Positions 17,642 to 26,239 of a DNA stretch of 64,000 bases are shown here, one piece after another (position 1 is the stretch's first letter; every line of letters begins with the position of its first letter). This stretch comes from an uncultured Thiohalocapsa sp. GTDB taxonomy: Bacteria > Pseudomonadota > Gammaproteobacteria > Chromatiales > Chromatiaceae. A model generated the notes under the pieces. It saw nothing but the letters and a program-made list of their open reading frames with translations, made no database searches and was not told the origin of the DNA. The stretch lies in contig NZ_CAJXYK010000002.1 of NCBI RefSeq assembly GCF_913063425.1, positions 124,001 to 188,000 on the forward strand, read 5' to 3'. A program made the position numbers and the translations under genes.

Positions 17642-18577
17642 ATGCCCCGCATGACCACTCGCTCCGCTGCCACGGCACCACCGGAATCAGCCCGTGGTGA
17701 TGCCGACAGCGCCAACCAAGCCATCGTCATCCCCGTCATGCTGGCGGGCTCTGCGCTGTGGGGCCTGTACTGGCTGCCGCTGCGGTGGCTGGAGCAGGCG
17801 GGGCTCGGGGGGCTGTGGGCGCTGACCTTCATCTACATCGGGGCGACGGCGACGCTGGGGCTGGTGGCGCGACGGCATTGGCGGGCGGTGGCGGCGGCGC
17901 ACCGGCGGTTGCTCGGGATCGCGTTGTCGGCGGCGGTGTCGGGCATCGCCTTCGGTCTGGGCATGATCGAGGGGCAGGTGGCGCGGGTGCTGATCCTGTT
18001 CTACCTGTCGCCGCTGTGGGCGGTGCTGCTGGGGCGGGTGCTGCTGGGGGAGCGGCTGCTGGCGGTGACGGTGCCGGCGCTGGTGCTGGCGCTGTTCGGG
18101 GCGGGGCTGATGCTGCTCTCGGATCTGCGCGGGCTGGACCGGGGCCTGCTCGGCGCCTTCAGCCCGGCGGATCTGCTCGGGCTGGTGGCGGGGTTTGCGT
18201 TTGCGCTCACCAATGTACAGCTGCGGGCGGCGCGGGGGCTGCCGGGGGCGCTGCGGAACCTGGCATCGGTGGCGCTGGTGCCGCCGCTGGCGGCGGTGGC
18301 GGCGGCGGGTGCGGGGACCACCTTCGACGCCCCCTGGTGGGCGCTGCCGGCGGCGCTGGGCGTCGGGGTGGTCTGGATGAGCAGCATGATCTCGGCGACG
18401 CAGTACGGCATCAGCCGGCTGCCGTTGCAGCGCTCGTCTGTGCTGCTGCTGTTCGAGCTGGTGGTGGGTGCGGTGTCCGCGGCCTGGCTGGCGGGGGAGG
18501 CGCTCGGCCCGGCGGAGCTGGCGGGCGGCGCCTGCATCGTGCTGGCGGGGCTGGCGGTGGTGTGGCTGCGGCGGTGA
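17642..18577 (+). CDS. EamA/DMT-family transporter
   Basis: This 311-residue protein has ten hydrophobic segments in two EamA halves. The first starts at PVMLAGSALWGLYWLPLRWL and the second at LGLVAGFAFALTNVQLRAARG, with the conserved end ELAGGACIVLAGLAVVWLRR. DMT transporters export amino acids, metabolites or drugs; the substrate cannot be read from sequence. ATG at 17642 begins just before the first membrane segment. An 8-base hairpin with a 3-base loop follows the stop, so it is probably transcribed alone. Confidence 0.88.
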   Translation: MPRMTTRSAATAPPESARGDADSANQAIVIPVMLAGSALWGLYWLPLRWLEQAGLGGLWALTFIYIGATATLGLVARRHWRAVAAAHRRLLGIALSAAVSGIAFGLGMIEGQVARVLILFYLSPLWAVLLGRVLLGERLLAVTVPALVLALFGAGLMLLSDLRGLDRGLLGAFSPADLLGLVAGFAFALTNVQLRAARGLPGALRNLASVALVPPLAAVAAAGAGTTFDAPWWALPAALGVGVVWMSSMISATQYGISRLPLQRSSVLLLFELVVGAVSAAWLAGEALGPAELAGGACIVLAGLAVVWLRR

Positions 18578-18602
18578 GGCAGGTAGTCGCCCCGCCTGGG
18601 GG

Positions 18603-18621
18603 CGCCGAGTTTCACTCGGCG
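18603..18621 (+). terminator. Hairpin after the DMT transporter gene
   Basis: CGCCGAGT and ACTCGGCG form a perfect 8-base stem around TTC, 26 bases after the stop. It lacks a following T-run. Confidence 0.45.
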
Positions 18622-18736
18622 ACCCTGCGCGCACCAAGCCGCAGGGTCTCAGGGCAAGACGACGGACCGCGGATGATCCCAAGTGCAGGGACGGCAGCCA
18701 CAACGCTTCGATCCGGACAAAACGTCAGTAATTACA

Positions 18737-18767
18737 TATAACGTCCCCGTTTTTGTCCCCATTTTTC
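18737..18767 (-). repeat. GGGGACGTTATA-type short repeat, copy 2
   Basis: TATAACGTCCCCGTTTTT is followed at once by a second GTCCCCATTTTT word. It matches the copy at 17366-17384 over at least 17 bases, so two copies bracket the DMT transporter gene in direct orientation. Confidence 0.6.
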
Positions 18768-18867
18768 TGCGGTTGTTCGGGTTGCGGGCGGACCGCGGCG
18801 GGCAGTCGGCGGAAATGCCTCGGCGCTGCCCGCGGGGCGCCCGTCCATGGGCTCAGTGCTGCTGCCC

Positions 18868-19467
18868 TCAGCGGCACGCACGCCGCCTGCGAACATGCAG
18901 AAGCGCAGCGCCGAAGGACATCAACAGCAGCGTGCCCGGCAGCGGCACCCTGAGGCTGCCCGCACCGGCGCTGTCCGCGCTGAGCGGCTGCGGGTCGAAG
19001 AGGTCGCCGTCGAACAGCTTGATGCTGGACAGGGTCAGTGCGCTGATGCCGGGCTGCTGCGCCAGAAAGGTCACGGTGGCGAGCAGGAATGTATCCGGCT
19101 GGGTGCTGAAGTCGAGCAGTCCTGAGGCCTCTGCGAGCCGCAGCACGCCGCTGCCGGCGTTGCTGTCGTCGCTCAGGTCAAACTGCACGGAGAACGGATC
19201 CACCAGCGTGGTGCCCAGGCTGTAGGACTGGTATTCGGCGACGATGGGATCGAAGGTCAGGTCGAAGTCGAAGCTGCTGAGGTCCTCGGTGTCGAGTCCG
19301 GCGACGACGATGTCGATGTCGATGAGCTGGCCGGTGTAGAGCTTGGCGCTGACGGGCTCAAGGCTGAGCTCGATGGGGGCCGCGTGGGCCTCATTGCCGG
19401 CGAGGCTCAGGCCCGCAGCGGCGGCGCAGAGCGGCAGCGCAGCGAGCAGGGCGTGGGCTTTGGTCAT
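18868..19467 (-). CDS. Cohesin-like protein with PEP-CTERM-type C-terminus
   Basis: This 199-residue protein has a signal peptide and then about 125 residues that read like a cohesin. It carries AKLYTGQLIDIDIVVAGL, FDFDLTFDP, a middle strand region, and LLATVTFLAQQPGISALTL. The C-terminus is VPLPGTLLLMSFGAALL followed by basic residues, a PEP-CTERM-like sorting tail for exosortase/rhombosortase-type anchoring. It lies 84 bases downstream of a secreted phosphoesterase that ends in a dockerin. I infer that the two bind each other. No exosortase gene lies in the window. Confidence 0.78.
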   Translation of the reverse strand: MTKAHALLAALPLCAAAAGLSLAGNEAHAAPIELSLEPVSAKLYTGQLIDIDIVVAGLDTEDLSSFDFDLTFDPIVAEYQSYSLGTTLVDPFSVQFDLSDDSNAGSGVLRLAEASGLLDFSTQPDTFLLATVTFLAQQPGISALTLSSIKLFDGDLFDPQPLSADSAGAGSLRVPLPGTLLLMSFGAALLHVRRRRACR

Positions 19468-19551
19468 GGTGCAGGGTCTCCTGGCACGGGTATTCGGATG
19501 GACCCGGCGCCGGTGCAGCCGCAGCAATGGCGTCGCACCGGCGCCGGCGGC

Positions 19552-22500
19552 TCAGTTGCGCAGCTTAAGGATCAGGAGCCGTGCATCGCGGATGGAGACG
19601 ACGCCGTCACCGTCCAGGTCGCAGGCGGGGCACTCGCTCGCGGGCCGGCGGAGATGGCCGCGCATGGCCATCACGTCGTCTCGGGCCACGACGCCGTCGC
19701 CGTCCGCATCCCCGCGCGGGCTGTAGAACACCGTGAGCCGCGGGCGGCGCGCCAGGGCGTCGGTGCCGGTGTAGAGCTCGGTGGCGATGTCCCAGCCGTC
19801 CGTGCTCTGGTTGAGGATGAGCCAACCCTCCTCGCTCGCGCCGGCGGCCCAGGCCTGCACCGTGGGCGTCACGTCGAAGGTGGTGTAGGTGCCGCCCTGG
19901 AGGTTCGGCTTGCTCTCATCCGGCGCGGCCACCGCCTCGCTGTCGTCCACCTGCACGCCATCCCCGCCGAAGCTGTTCCAGCTGCTGGTGCCGTCCCAGG
20001 GCGTGAGCATCTGGTGCAGACCCACCGGCCCGTTGGTGGAGCTGGTGATGTAGAAGCGCAGCTCGGCGCCGGTTACCACGGTGTCCGCCGGCAGGCTGGC
20101 GAGCAGGCCGTCGAAGCGGATCAGGCCGTGCGACATGCCCGGGCCGCCGTAGTCGCTGGTGGCCTGGTCGAAGCTCAGCTCCTCCGCTGCGAAGCTCGCA
20201 GCCGGGCTCGCGGAGGCGATGGCGATGACCTGGCTGCCGGTGTAGCCGTCGGTGCCCTCGCTCAGCACCACGCGCAGGCGATTGTCCACCGGCGTGCTCA
20301 CCAGCACGGCGTCGGACCAGTCCGAAGAGCCGAAGACGTTGTTGGCGCGCACCCGGTACTCGTAGTCCGTGCCGTCCACCAGCTCCGACTGGCTGAAGCT
20401 CGTGGTCTCCGGGTCCAGGCCGCCGGCGACGGTCTCCCAGGTGCCGTCCGCGCCGACCCGCCGGTCGACGCTGATGTTGCTGACGTTGGCCGGGTCCTCG
20501 GTGTTGGTCCAGCGGATGGTGATGTCGGTGTAGGAGGTCGCCTCGCCGGTGAGGCCCGTCGGCGCGCTCGGCGGCTCCCCGGACAGGGCCTCGAAGGGCA
20601 GCTTGATCTCATCGCCATAGAAGGGCGCCGCATGCAGCGTGATGCTGCTCGGCTTCTCGTACGGCGCGTCATCGCTCACCTCGCCCACGCCCTCGACGTA
20701 GTTGACCAGCTCGCCGTTCTCGTAGCGGGCGGTGACGACGGTGCGGATGCGCAGCTCCGCGGGTACCCCGTCCGCCGCAGGAATGACGTGATTCCACTTG
20801 AACTGGTTCAGTGACGCGCTGTCGAGGGTCCAGCTCTTGTCATCGTCGTCCGCGCGGGGCGTGGCACCCCAGCTGCCCTCGCCGACGTAGAGCACGCCGT
20901 TGTCGTCATCGCGCACGAAGCCCATGTCGTTGCCGTCGGCATCCGAGCGCACCAGCGGGAAGGTGAACTTGTGGTTGTGGGTGTCACTTTCGTTGGCGAC
21001 GGTGAGGCCGTAGTCGTCGAACAGATCCGCCCAGTCCAGCTCGTGGTCGTTCTCCGCCTTGGTGGAGGTGTGCGGGCGGATGGGCTTGTGGTAGCCGGCG
21101 ATCTTGAAGGTGTCGTTGGCGTGCGCGGCTAGGTCGCTCGCGAGCCAGAGCAGCTGCTGGTCGTGCGCCGCCTGCATGCCGTTCAGGTAGAACTGCGAGT
21201 TCAGGTTGATCACGTGCAGCAGGCTGCCGCCGAAGGTCCAGGCGCCGTAGCTGTAGTCGGCGGACTGGGCCGGGTCGGTGTTGCCGGAGTCGAACAGGTT
21301 GTAGAGGACTTCAAAGTCGCCGTCCTCGTGGTTGCCGTGCACGGCAAGGATCGGATACATGCGCCCGTCGCCGGACTTGGTGCCCTCGGACCAGTCCGTC
21401 AGCCATTGCAGCCAGCTGGCGTCACTGGTGCCGTCGCCGGAGTTGAAGTCGCCGGTGAAGAGCACGAACAGCGGCCGCAGCTTGGCCACCATTTGGTTGG
21501 ACCAGCGCCCGGCCTGAAGCGCATCGCCGGAGGACTTGGTGTCGCCGCCGGTGATGTAGGTGAAGGCCTTGGGCGTGTTGGGCGCGGTACGGAACCACAT
21601 GCACTCGCCGGCGCCGTCCGAGTCCGCGATGACGAAGCGATAGGCCGTATCCGGCAGCAGGCCGCCGAGCTTGGCGAAGTGGTTGTTCATACCCCGATAC
21701 GGGGTGATGCGCTGCGGCGCCTGGCTCATGGCATAGCTGCCGAGCTCCGACAGGCAGCCCTCGGCGGGGTCGTAGAGGTCGTAGTGGACGGTGGCGCCGC
21801 TGCCGCGCACCTGGTCCCAGATGACGTTCATGGTGGTGGCCGGGTCGTCCCCCGGTGACCAGCTGAGGCGCACGCGGTAGCTGGACGGCGTGGTCTGCTC
21901 GCCGATGAAGCGCACCACCAGCTCCGGGGCCAGGGCGCTGTTGCCGTCGAAGGACTCCGCGGTGCGCTGGCCCTGGCCCTGGATGATGAAGGCCATGGCG
22001 TTGCCTTCCTGCCAGCCGTCGCGGTCCACGATCTCCTGCACGATGGCCGCGAGGTCCGGCGTGCGCTGGTGCTCGCCGCCGGGCAGCCCCTCCTCTGTGA
22101 CGGTCCACTCGGGAATGCCTGCCCAGTCCACCGACGCGGTGGTCTTGGCGCGACTGGAGATGTTGTAGGGCGTATCGGCGTAGGACGCCGGGTCGTCCGC
22201 CGCCTCGCCCCAGATGGTCACGGCGAAGGGATCACTGTTCTTGTCGCCCTCGTCCACGGCGAACTGCAGATGCGCGGAGAGGATCTGCGCGTCTTCCGGA
22301 ATGGTGACATCCGTGAGCCGAATGCCGATGGTCTGCCGGCGATCGGGCTCACCCTCGTGGTCCTCCACCAGCTCCAGATCGGAGCTTGCGATGTCCAGCA
22401 CGCCCGGGCCGTCATCACCCTCTTCGGCATCGTCGTCGGAGGCGGCGACCCGATAGCGCTCCAGCGACGGCACCACAAGCACCAGCTCGGGCGCCAGGTC

Positions 22501-23118
22501 CGCCACATCCACCTCGTCGATGGAGCCGTCAAAAGACTCCGCGGTTCGTGTGCCGCTGCCGGTGAGCACGAAGCCCATGGCGTTGCCCGCCTGCCAGTCC
22601 GGCTGGTCGACAATCTCCTGGACGATGGCCGTCAGGTCCGGCGTGCGCTGCGCCGCATCGGCGGCGTGCTCCAGCTCCCAGTCTGGAATGCCGGACCAGT
22701 CCGCCTCGGCCGTGGTCAGAAGCCGGCTGCTGATGTCGTTCAGGGCGTCGGTGAAGGCGGCGGCATCGGCCGTCAGCTCGCCGCGGATGGTGACGTTGAA
22801 GGGATTGACGTTCTTGTCGTCCTCATCGGTGCGGAACTGGATATAGGCGCCGAGAATCGGCAGCCCCTGTGGCAGGTCCAGGCCCGCGAAGCGCAGGCCG
22901 ATCAGCTGCGGAACACCGGGGTCGTCTTCGGTGATTTCGAGGTCCGAGCTTGTGAGGTCCACCGCACCCGCGGCCTCCTCGGCATCGTCGCTGCTCGCGG
23001 CGATGTGATAGCGCAATGTCTGATTGGCCGCGGCCGGCGCCGCCAGCATGGCCGCCGCCAGGAACGCGGAGAAGAGTACCCCCGCCGCGCGCGGCAGGTG
23101 GCGTGTGGGTCGGTACAT
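19552..23118 (-). CDS. Secreted multidomain metallophosphoesterase with C-terminal dockerin
   Basis: This is a 1188-residue exported protein. After a signal peptide (1-32) come two similar modules (about 33-200 and 220-390), each with an acidic DDAEE start and an AESFDG end. Next is an FN3-like purple-acid-phosphatase N-domain (from about 413) and a calcineurin-like phosphoesterase (about 520-720) with ITGGDTKSSG, FTGDFNSGDG, VHGNHEDGDF and AGYHKPIRPH. An FN3 domain (about 850-935), a beta-rich module (about 960-1130) and a type I dockerin (1136-1188; GDADGDGVV and DLDGDGVV calcium loops) complete it. It would release phosphate outside the cell. The neighbouring cohesin-like PEP-CTERM protein is the likely anchor. 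Confidence 0.88.
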   Translation of the reverse strand: MYRPTRHLPRAAGVLFSAFLAAAMLAAPAAANQTLRYHIAASSDDAEEAAGAVDLTSSDLEITEDDPGVPQLIGLRFAGLDLPQGLPILGAYIQFRTDEDDKNVNPFNVTIRGELTADAAAFTDALNDISSRLLTTAEADWSGIPDWELEHAADAAQRTPDLTAIVQEIVDQPDWQAGNAMGFVLTGSGTRTAESFDGSIDEVDVADLAPELVLVVPSLERYRVAASDDDAEEGDDGPGVLDIASSDLELVEDHEGEPDRRQTIGIRLTDVTIPEDAQILSAHLQFAVDEGDKNSDPFAVTIWGEAADDPASYADTPYNISSRAKTTASVDWAGIPEWTVTEEGLPGGEHQRTPDLAAIVQEIVDRDGWQEGNAMAFIIQGQGQRTAESFDGNSALAPELVVRFIGEQTTPSSYRVRLSWSPGDDPATTMNVIWDQVRGSGATVHYDLYDPAEGCLSELGSYAMSQAPQRITPYRGMNNHFAKLGGLLPDTAYRFVIADSDGAGECMWFRTAPNTPKAFTYITGGDTKSSGDALQAGRWSNQMVAKLRPLFVLFTGDFNSGDGTSDASWLQWLTDWSEGTKSGDGRMYPILAVHGNHEDGDFEVLYNLFDSGNTDPAQSADYSYGAWTFGGSLLHVINLNSQFYLNGMQAAHDQQLLWLASDLAAHANDTFKIAGYHKPIRPHTSTKAENDHELDWADLFDDYGLTVANESDTHNHKFTFPLVRSDADGNDMGFVRDDDNGVLYVGEGSWGATPRADDDDKSWTLDSASLNQFKWNHVIPAADGVPAELRIRTVVTARYENGELVNYVEGVGEVSDDAPYEKPSSITLHAAPFYGDEIKLPFEALSGEPPSAPTGLTGEATSYTDITIRWTNTEDPANVSNISVDRRVGADGTWETVAGGLDPETTSFSQSELVDGTDYEYRVRANNVFGSSDWSDAVLVSTPVDNRLRVVLSEGTDGYTGSQVIAIASASPAASFAAEELSFDQATSDYGGPGMSHGLIRFDGLLASLPADTVVTGAELRFYITSSTNGPVGLHQMLTPWDGTSSWNSFGGDGVQVDDSEAVAAPDESKPNLQGGTYTTFDVTPTVQAWAAGASEEGWLILNQSTDGWDIATELYTGTDALARRPRLTVFYSPRGDADGDGVVARDDVMAMRGHLRRPASECPACDLDGDGVVSIRDARLLILKLRN

Positions 23119-23449
23119 CGGTGCCCCCGGGTGAGCTGATAGATGAACGGCAGGCGAGGGGCCGCTGCCGAAGGCCTGGGACCCATGCCGGCGCCGGGCT
23201 CTTGCCCAGCGGCGACGCGCCGCCGGCCCAGGCCGGGTAGTGACGGCCCGGTGGGCTTCAGACGGCTCCAGGGCCTGGAGGCTTCTGCAAAGCCGCCTCC
23301 AGCATTCCGGAAAACCCCTCAATCATATGGGTATTAACCACGATCCGTGTAGCCATCTACCCAGACGCGGCGGCTATGCTAGCGAGCCGATGTGACGGGA
23401 CTGAGAAGCAGCTGTTGCGATTTGATGGCGATGCATGTCGCGAGCTGCG
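23119..23449. other. Promoter-bearing gap upstream of the phosphoesterase
   Basis: No gene is recognised here. An AT-rich island around 23320-23345 stands out from the GC-rich surroundings and is the probable promoter position for the minus-strand phosphoesterase. No clear hexamer pair could be fixed. Confidence 0.4.
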
Positions 23450-25240
23450 TCAGCGCAGGCGCAGCCGCACCGGGCGCAGGTGGTAGGCATGGCGGGTCTG
23501 GGTGTGGTCGAACACGGCCACCCAGAGCAGGGTGCCGTCGGTGATGGCGACGTCCCGGCTGGAGCCCGTGTCCAGGCGCCGGCTCAGCTCCAGGGACCAG
23601 CGCCCGTCCGCCCAATGGCCACGGGCGGCGATGTCGCCGCGGTCGCCTGTGAGCCGGCCGGTGGGCAGCACGCTCGGCAGCAGCGTGCCCACCGGCAGGG
23701 TGTCCGGGCCGTCGGCGTAGGGGCGGGTGTCGTTGAATTCGATCCAGGCCGGCTCCGGTGCCGTTGCCGGCGGCGCCGGTGGTGCGCCGCCGGCCGCCTC
23801 CGGCAGGGCCAGATCCCGGGGGTCCTTCGGCAGGCGCAGCGGCTGCGTCCGGCCCTCGCTGAAGAACTCCCAGTTCATCTCGTAGCCGCTGAAGGTGCCG
23901 GGCGGGTCCTTGCGGTAGCCGCCGGTGTAGCGCGGCAGCCAGGCGCCGCTGTCCGGGTCCCGGGTGCGCGGCGTCTGCGCCGGGGCGGGCAACGGCGGGC
24001 CGAAGAAATTGTCGTCCGCCTGATGCTCGGCGTCGTTGCGCACGGACTTCCAGTGCCAGACGTCGAGGATGCCGCCGTCGGTGGTGTAGTGCAGGCCGCG
24101 ACCGCCAGGCGCCTCGGGCTCGCCCCGCAGCGGCTGCGCACCCAGGTGCACCGAGGTCAGGGCCGCGAGCGGCCTGCCGGGCGGCGCCAGCATGAGGGCG
24201 AGCTTGTCCTCGTACCAGCGGTTCTCGTCGGCACTGCGGTAGGCGGTCTGCAGGATGCGCCAGCCCTGGGCTGTCTTGAGCAGCGGCACATGGGCGGTGC
24301 TGCGGGTGGGGTCGGTCCACTCGCAGAGCAGGTAGACACGCTCGCCGTCGTGGACGCCGCGCAGGGTCAGGATGCTCTCGCCGCCCGGCAGATTGGCGCC
24401 GTTGGCGAGTGCGATGCGCAGCGCGGGGGCCTGCGCCCAGGCGCGGTCGTCCACGCGGCCGTCCAGCACGGGCAACTCCACGGCCCGCGGCAGGGTCAGG
24501 TCCCGCACCAGCACGCGGTCCGCGACGACGGCGGCGACGATCAGACCCAGGCTCACCGCCGCCGCCCAGGCGCCGATGCGCAGGTGGGCCGGGCGCGGCA
24601 GCAGGATCGCGAGCAGGCGCCGCACACCGCCGCCGGCGAGCTGTAGACCGACATGCGCCGCGGCATAGCCCAGCAGGCCCCAGGCCGCCATCCGATGCAG
24701 CGCCTCCAGCAGCCGGCGCCCGCCGGGCGGCGCAGCACCAAGGTATTGCAGGGCACCGGTGCCGGCCGCCAACAGCAGCAGACCAAAGGCGAGCCAGTAC
24801 AGCACCAGGTCCAGCCGGCGCAGGCGGGCCGCGCGGTCGCCCGCTGCCCCCATCCGCGGCAGTCGCAGCAGCCGGCGGCCGAGACCGCTTCGCACCTGAT
24901 ACAGGGCATAGGCCAGCATGGCCGCCAGCACAAGGGCACCGGAGATGAGATGCCACAGCAGCGCCGCCCCCTGCGGCAGCACCGGGGCCAGTGCGGCGGA
25001 AACCAGGGCATCGGGGGCATCTGCGGCGATGCGCAGGCCGGTGGCGAGGCTCACCGCCAGGGCCAGCACCAGCAGCCAGTGGAGCAGCACCGTCGGCAGC
25101 GGCGCGCGGCTGAGCCGCTGTGTCGGTGAGCCTTGCGGCGGGGAGGGCTCGGTGGCGCCGACCTCCGCGCGGATGCGCTGAGGCCGGGACGGCTGCCGGC
25201 CCGCGCCGGTCGCAACGGCCGTCCGGGTTGCAGGGGACAT
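23450..25240 (-). CDS. Cytochrome b561 fused to ethylbenzene-dehydrogenase-like heme domain
   Basis: This 596-residue protein has an N-terminal cytochrome b561-type membrane domain (about residues 48-250; LLHWLLVLALAVSLATGLRI and a later histidine-bearing segment, ALHRMAAWGLLGYAAAHVGL). A C-terminal soluble domain (about 255-596) resembles the heme-binding gamma subunit of ethylbenzene dehydrogenase/DMSO reductase type II enzymes (LYLLCEWTDPTRS-like strand, NRWYEDKLALML, DVWHWKS). It may carry electrons between the quinone pool and a periplasmic partner. No molybdoenzyme catalytic subunit lies beside it, so its partner is unknown. Confidence 0.82.
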   Translation of the reverse strand: MSPATRTAVATGAGRQPSRPQRIRAEVGATEPSPPQGSPTQRLSRAPLPTVLLHWLLVLALAVSLATGLRIAADAPDALVSAALAPVLPQGAALLWHLISGALVLAAMLAYALYQVRSGLGRRLLRLPRMGAAGDRAARLRRLDLVLYWLAFGLLLLAAGTGALQYLGAAPPGGRRLLEALHRMAAWGLLGYAAAHVGLQLAGGGVRRLLAILLPRPAHLRIGAWAAAVSLGLIVAAVVADRVLVRDLTLPRAVELPVLDGRVDDRAWAQAPALRIALANGANLPGGESILTLRGVHDGERVYLLCEWTDPTRSTAHVPLLKTAQGWRILQTAYRSADENRWYEDKLALMLAPPGRPLAALTSVHLGAQPLRGEPEAPGGRGLHYTTDGGILDVWHWKSVRNDAEHQADDNFFGPPLPAPAQTPRTRDPDSGAWLPRYTGGYRKDPPGTFSGYEMNWEFFSEGRTQPLRLPKDPRDLALPEAAGGAPPAPPATAPEPAWIEFNDTRPYADGPDTLPVGTLLPSVLPTGRLTGDRGDIAARGHWADGRWSLELSRRLDTGSSRDVAITDGTLLWVAVFDHTQTRHAYHLRPVRLRLR

Positions 25241-25394
25241 CGCGGCTTGGCTGGATTGGTCCGGATGAGAGAGGACCGGGGCGGCAGCCCCGGGTCATTC
25301 GGCGGCCAAGCCTAGCGGGCGTTCATGACGATTTCTTGATGCTCGCGCCGGCGGGCGGCATGGGACTGTCCCGGGTGAGGCTGCAGGGAGCGGG

Positions 25395-25459
25395 TCGGGC
25401 ACGGGGGTCGGGCACTGGGGTCGGGCACGGGGGTCGGGCACGGGGGTCGGGCAGGGGCC
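25395..25459. repeat. Five 13-base tandem repeats downstream of cynS
   Basis: TCGGGCACGGGGG recurs every 13 bases with starts at 25395, 25408, 25421, 25434 and 25447; one unit has ACTGGGG instead of ACGGGGG. It lies in the cynS 3' region and may reflect replication slippage. Confidence 0.7.
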
Positions 25460-25496
25460 GCGCACGGGCCGGATGCCCGTGCGCCGAAGGTCGCTG

Positions 25497-25937
25497 TCAC
25501 CAGGACTTGTAGGGCAGGAACTTGCCGTTCAGTGTCACCACCACGCGGTCGCCTTTCGGGTCCTCCTGCTTGGCGACGTCCATGGAGAAGTCGATGGCGC
25601 TCATGATGCCGTCGCCGAACTGCTCGTGGATGACCTCCTTCAGGGTCTCGCCGTAGACGCCGACGATTTCGTAGAAGCGGTAGATCAGCGGGTCGGTGGG
25701 GATGGTCTGGTCCCAGACCTTTTTCGGGAACTCGGTGAGGGCGGCAGCCACGTCCGGGCCCAGGCCCAGGGCCTCGGTGCAGGTCTTGGCGTTGGCCTCG
25801 CTCAGGCTGTTCATGCCGAGGCAGGCGGAGCACAGGAACTCCGGCGCCAGACCGACGGCGCCCCCGAGCGCCTCCCAGGTCATGCCCTTGGCCTTCTTCG
25901 CGTCCAGGATGGCGGTCTTCATCTCGGTCTTGGTCAT
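25497..25937 (-). CDS. cynS: Cyanate hydratase (cyanase)
   Basis: This 146-residue protein matches cyanase in length. It has an N-terminal helix-turn-helix-like domain and a C-terminal catalytic domain with the triad at Arg87, Glu90 (YRFYEIVGVYG) and Ser113 (IMSAIDF), aligned to Arg96, Glu99 and Ser122 of the E. coli enzyme. It converts cyanate and bicarbonate to ammonia and CO2. ATG at 25937 gives the conserved start. A -24/-12 promoter (TGGCACCAGGCTTGCT, 25996-26011) lies 60 bases upstream, so expression is probably sigma-54 dependent. The ABC transporter operon at 26240 is divergent. Confidence 0.96.
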   Translation of the reverse strand: MTKTEMKTAILDAKKAKGMTWEALGGAVGLAPEFLCSACLGMNSLSEANAKTCTEALGLGPDVAAALTEFPKKVWDQTIPTDPLIYRFYEIVGVYGETLKEVIHEQFGDGIMSAIDFSMDVAKQEDPKGDRVVVTLNGKFLPYKSW

Positions 25938-25995
25938 GCGTCGGCACCTCGTCGTGCGGCTGAAGAAACTGGATGGGAGCAACCGGCAGAAGGCA

Positions 25996-26011
25996 AGCAA
26001 GCCTGGTGCCA
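25996..26011 (-). promoter_or_regulatory. Sigma-54 (-24/-12) promoter of cynS
   Basis: The minus strand reads TGGCACCAGGCTTGCT, which matches TGGCAC-N5-TTGC at every fixed base with exact GG-N10-GC spacing. It is placed about 60 bases before the cynS ATG. Confidence 0.75.
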
Positions 26012-26069
26012 AGGCACGCCGACGCGGATCGTTGCCGGCGTGAAGCTCGGAATCGAGATTGCCGACTGG

Positions 26070-26136
26070 AATTGTCAGGCATTGTCGACACTCGCGGCCG
26101 AGCACGACGCCGACGAATGTCGCCAAACCGGTGCGC
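26070..26136. promoter_or_regulatory. Candidate activator-binding region between cynS and cynD
   Basis: AATTGTC (26070-26076), CATTGTCGACA (26080-26090) and AAACCGGTGCGC (26125-26136) recur upstream of osmC at 33298-33304, 33266-33276 and 33277-33288. The region is centred between the two divergent -24/-12 promoters, as expected for an enhancer-type site. Confidence 0.6.
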
Positions 26137-26187
26137 TCGGTGCGCCACCCTGCGCCGTGACTGGGCAAACACGGCATCTGCAGGCCA

Positions 26188-26203
26188 TGGCACGGTCTCT
26201 GCA
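26188..26203 (+). promoter_or_regulatory. Sigma-54 (-24/-12) promoter of the cyn transporter operon
   Basis: TGGCACGGTCTCTGCA has the full TGGCACG -24 element and GG-N10-GC spacing (GG 26189-26190, GC 26201-26202). It lies 37 bases before the ATPase start. Confidence 0.72.
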
Positions 26204-26239
26204 CTGGCCTCCGGCAACCTTCACTGCCGGAACCATCGC

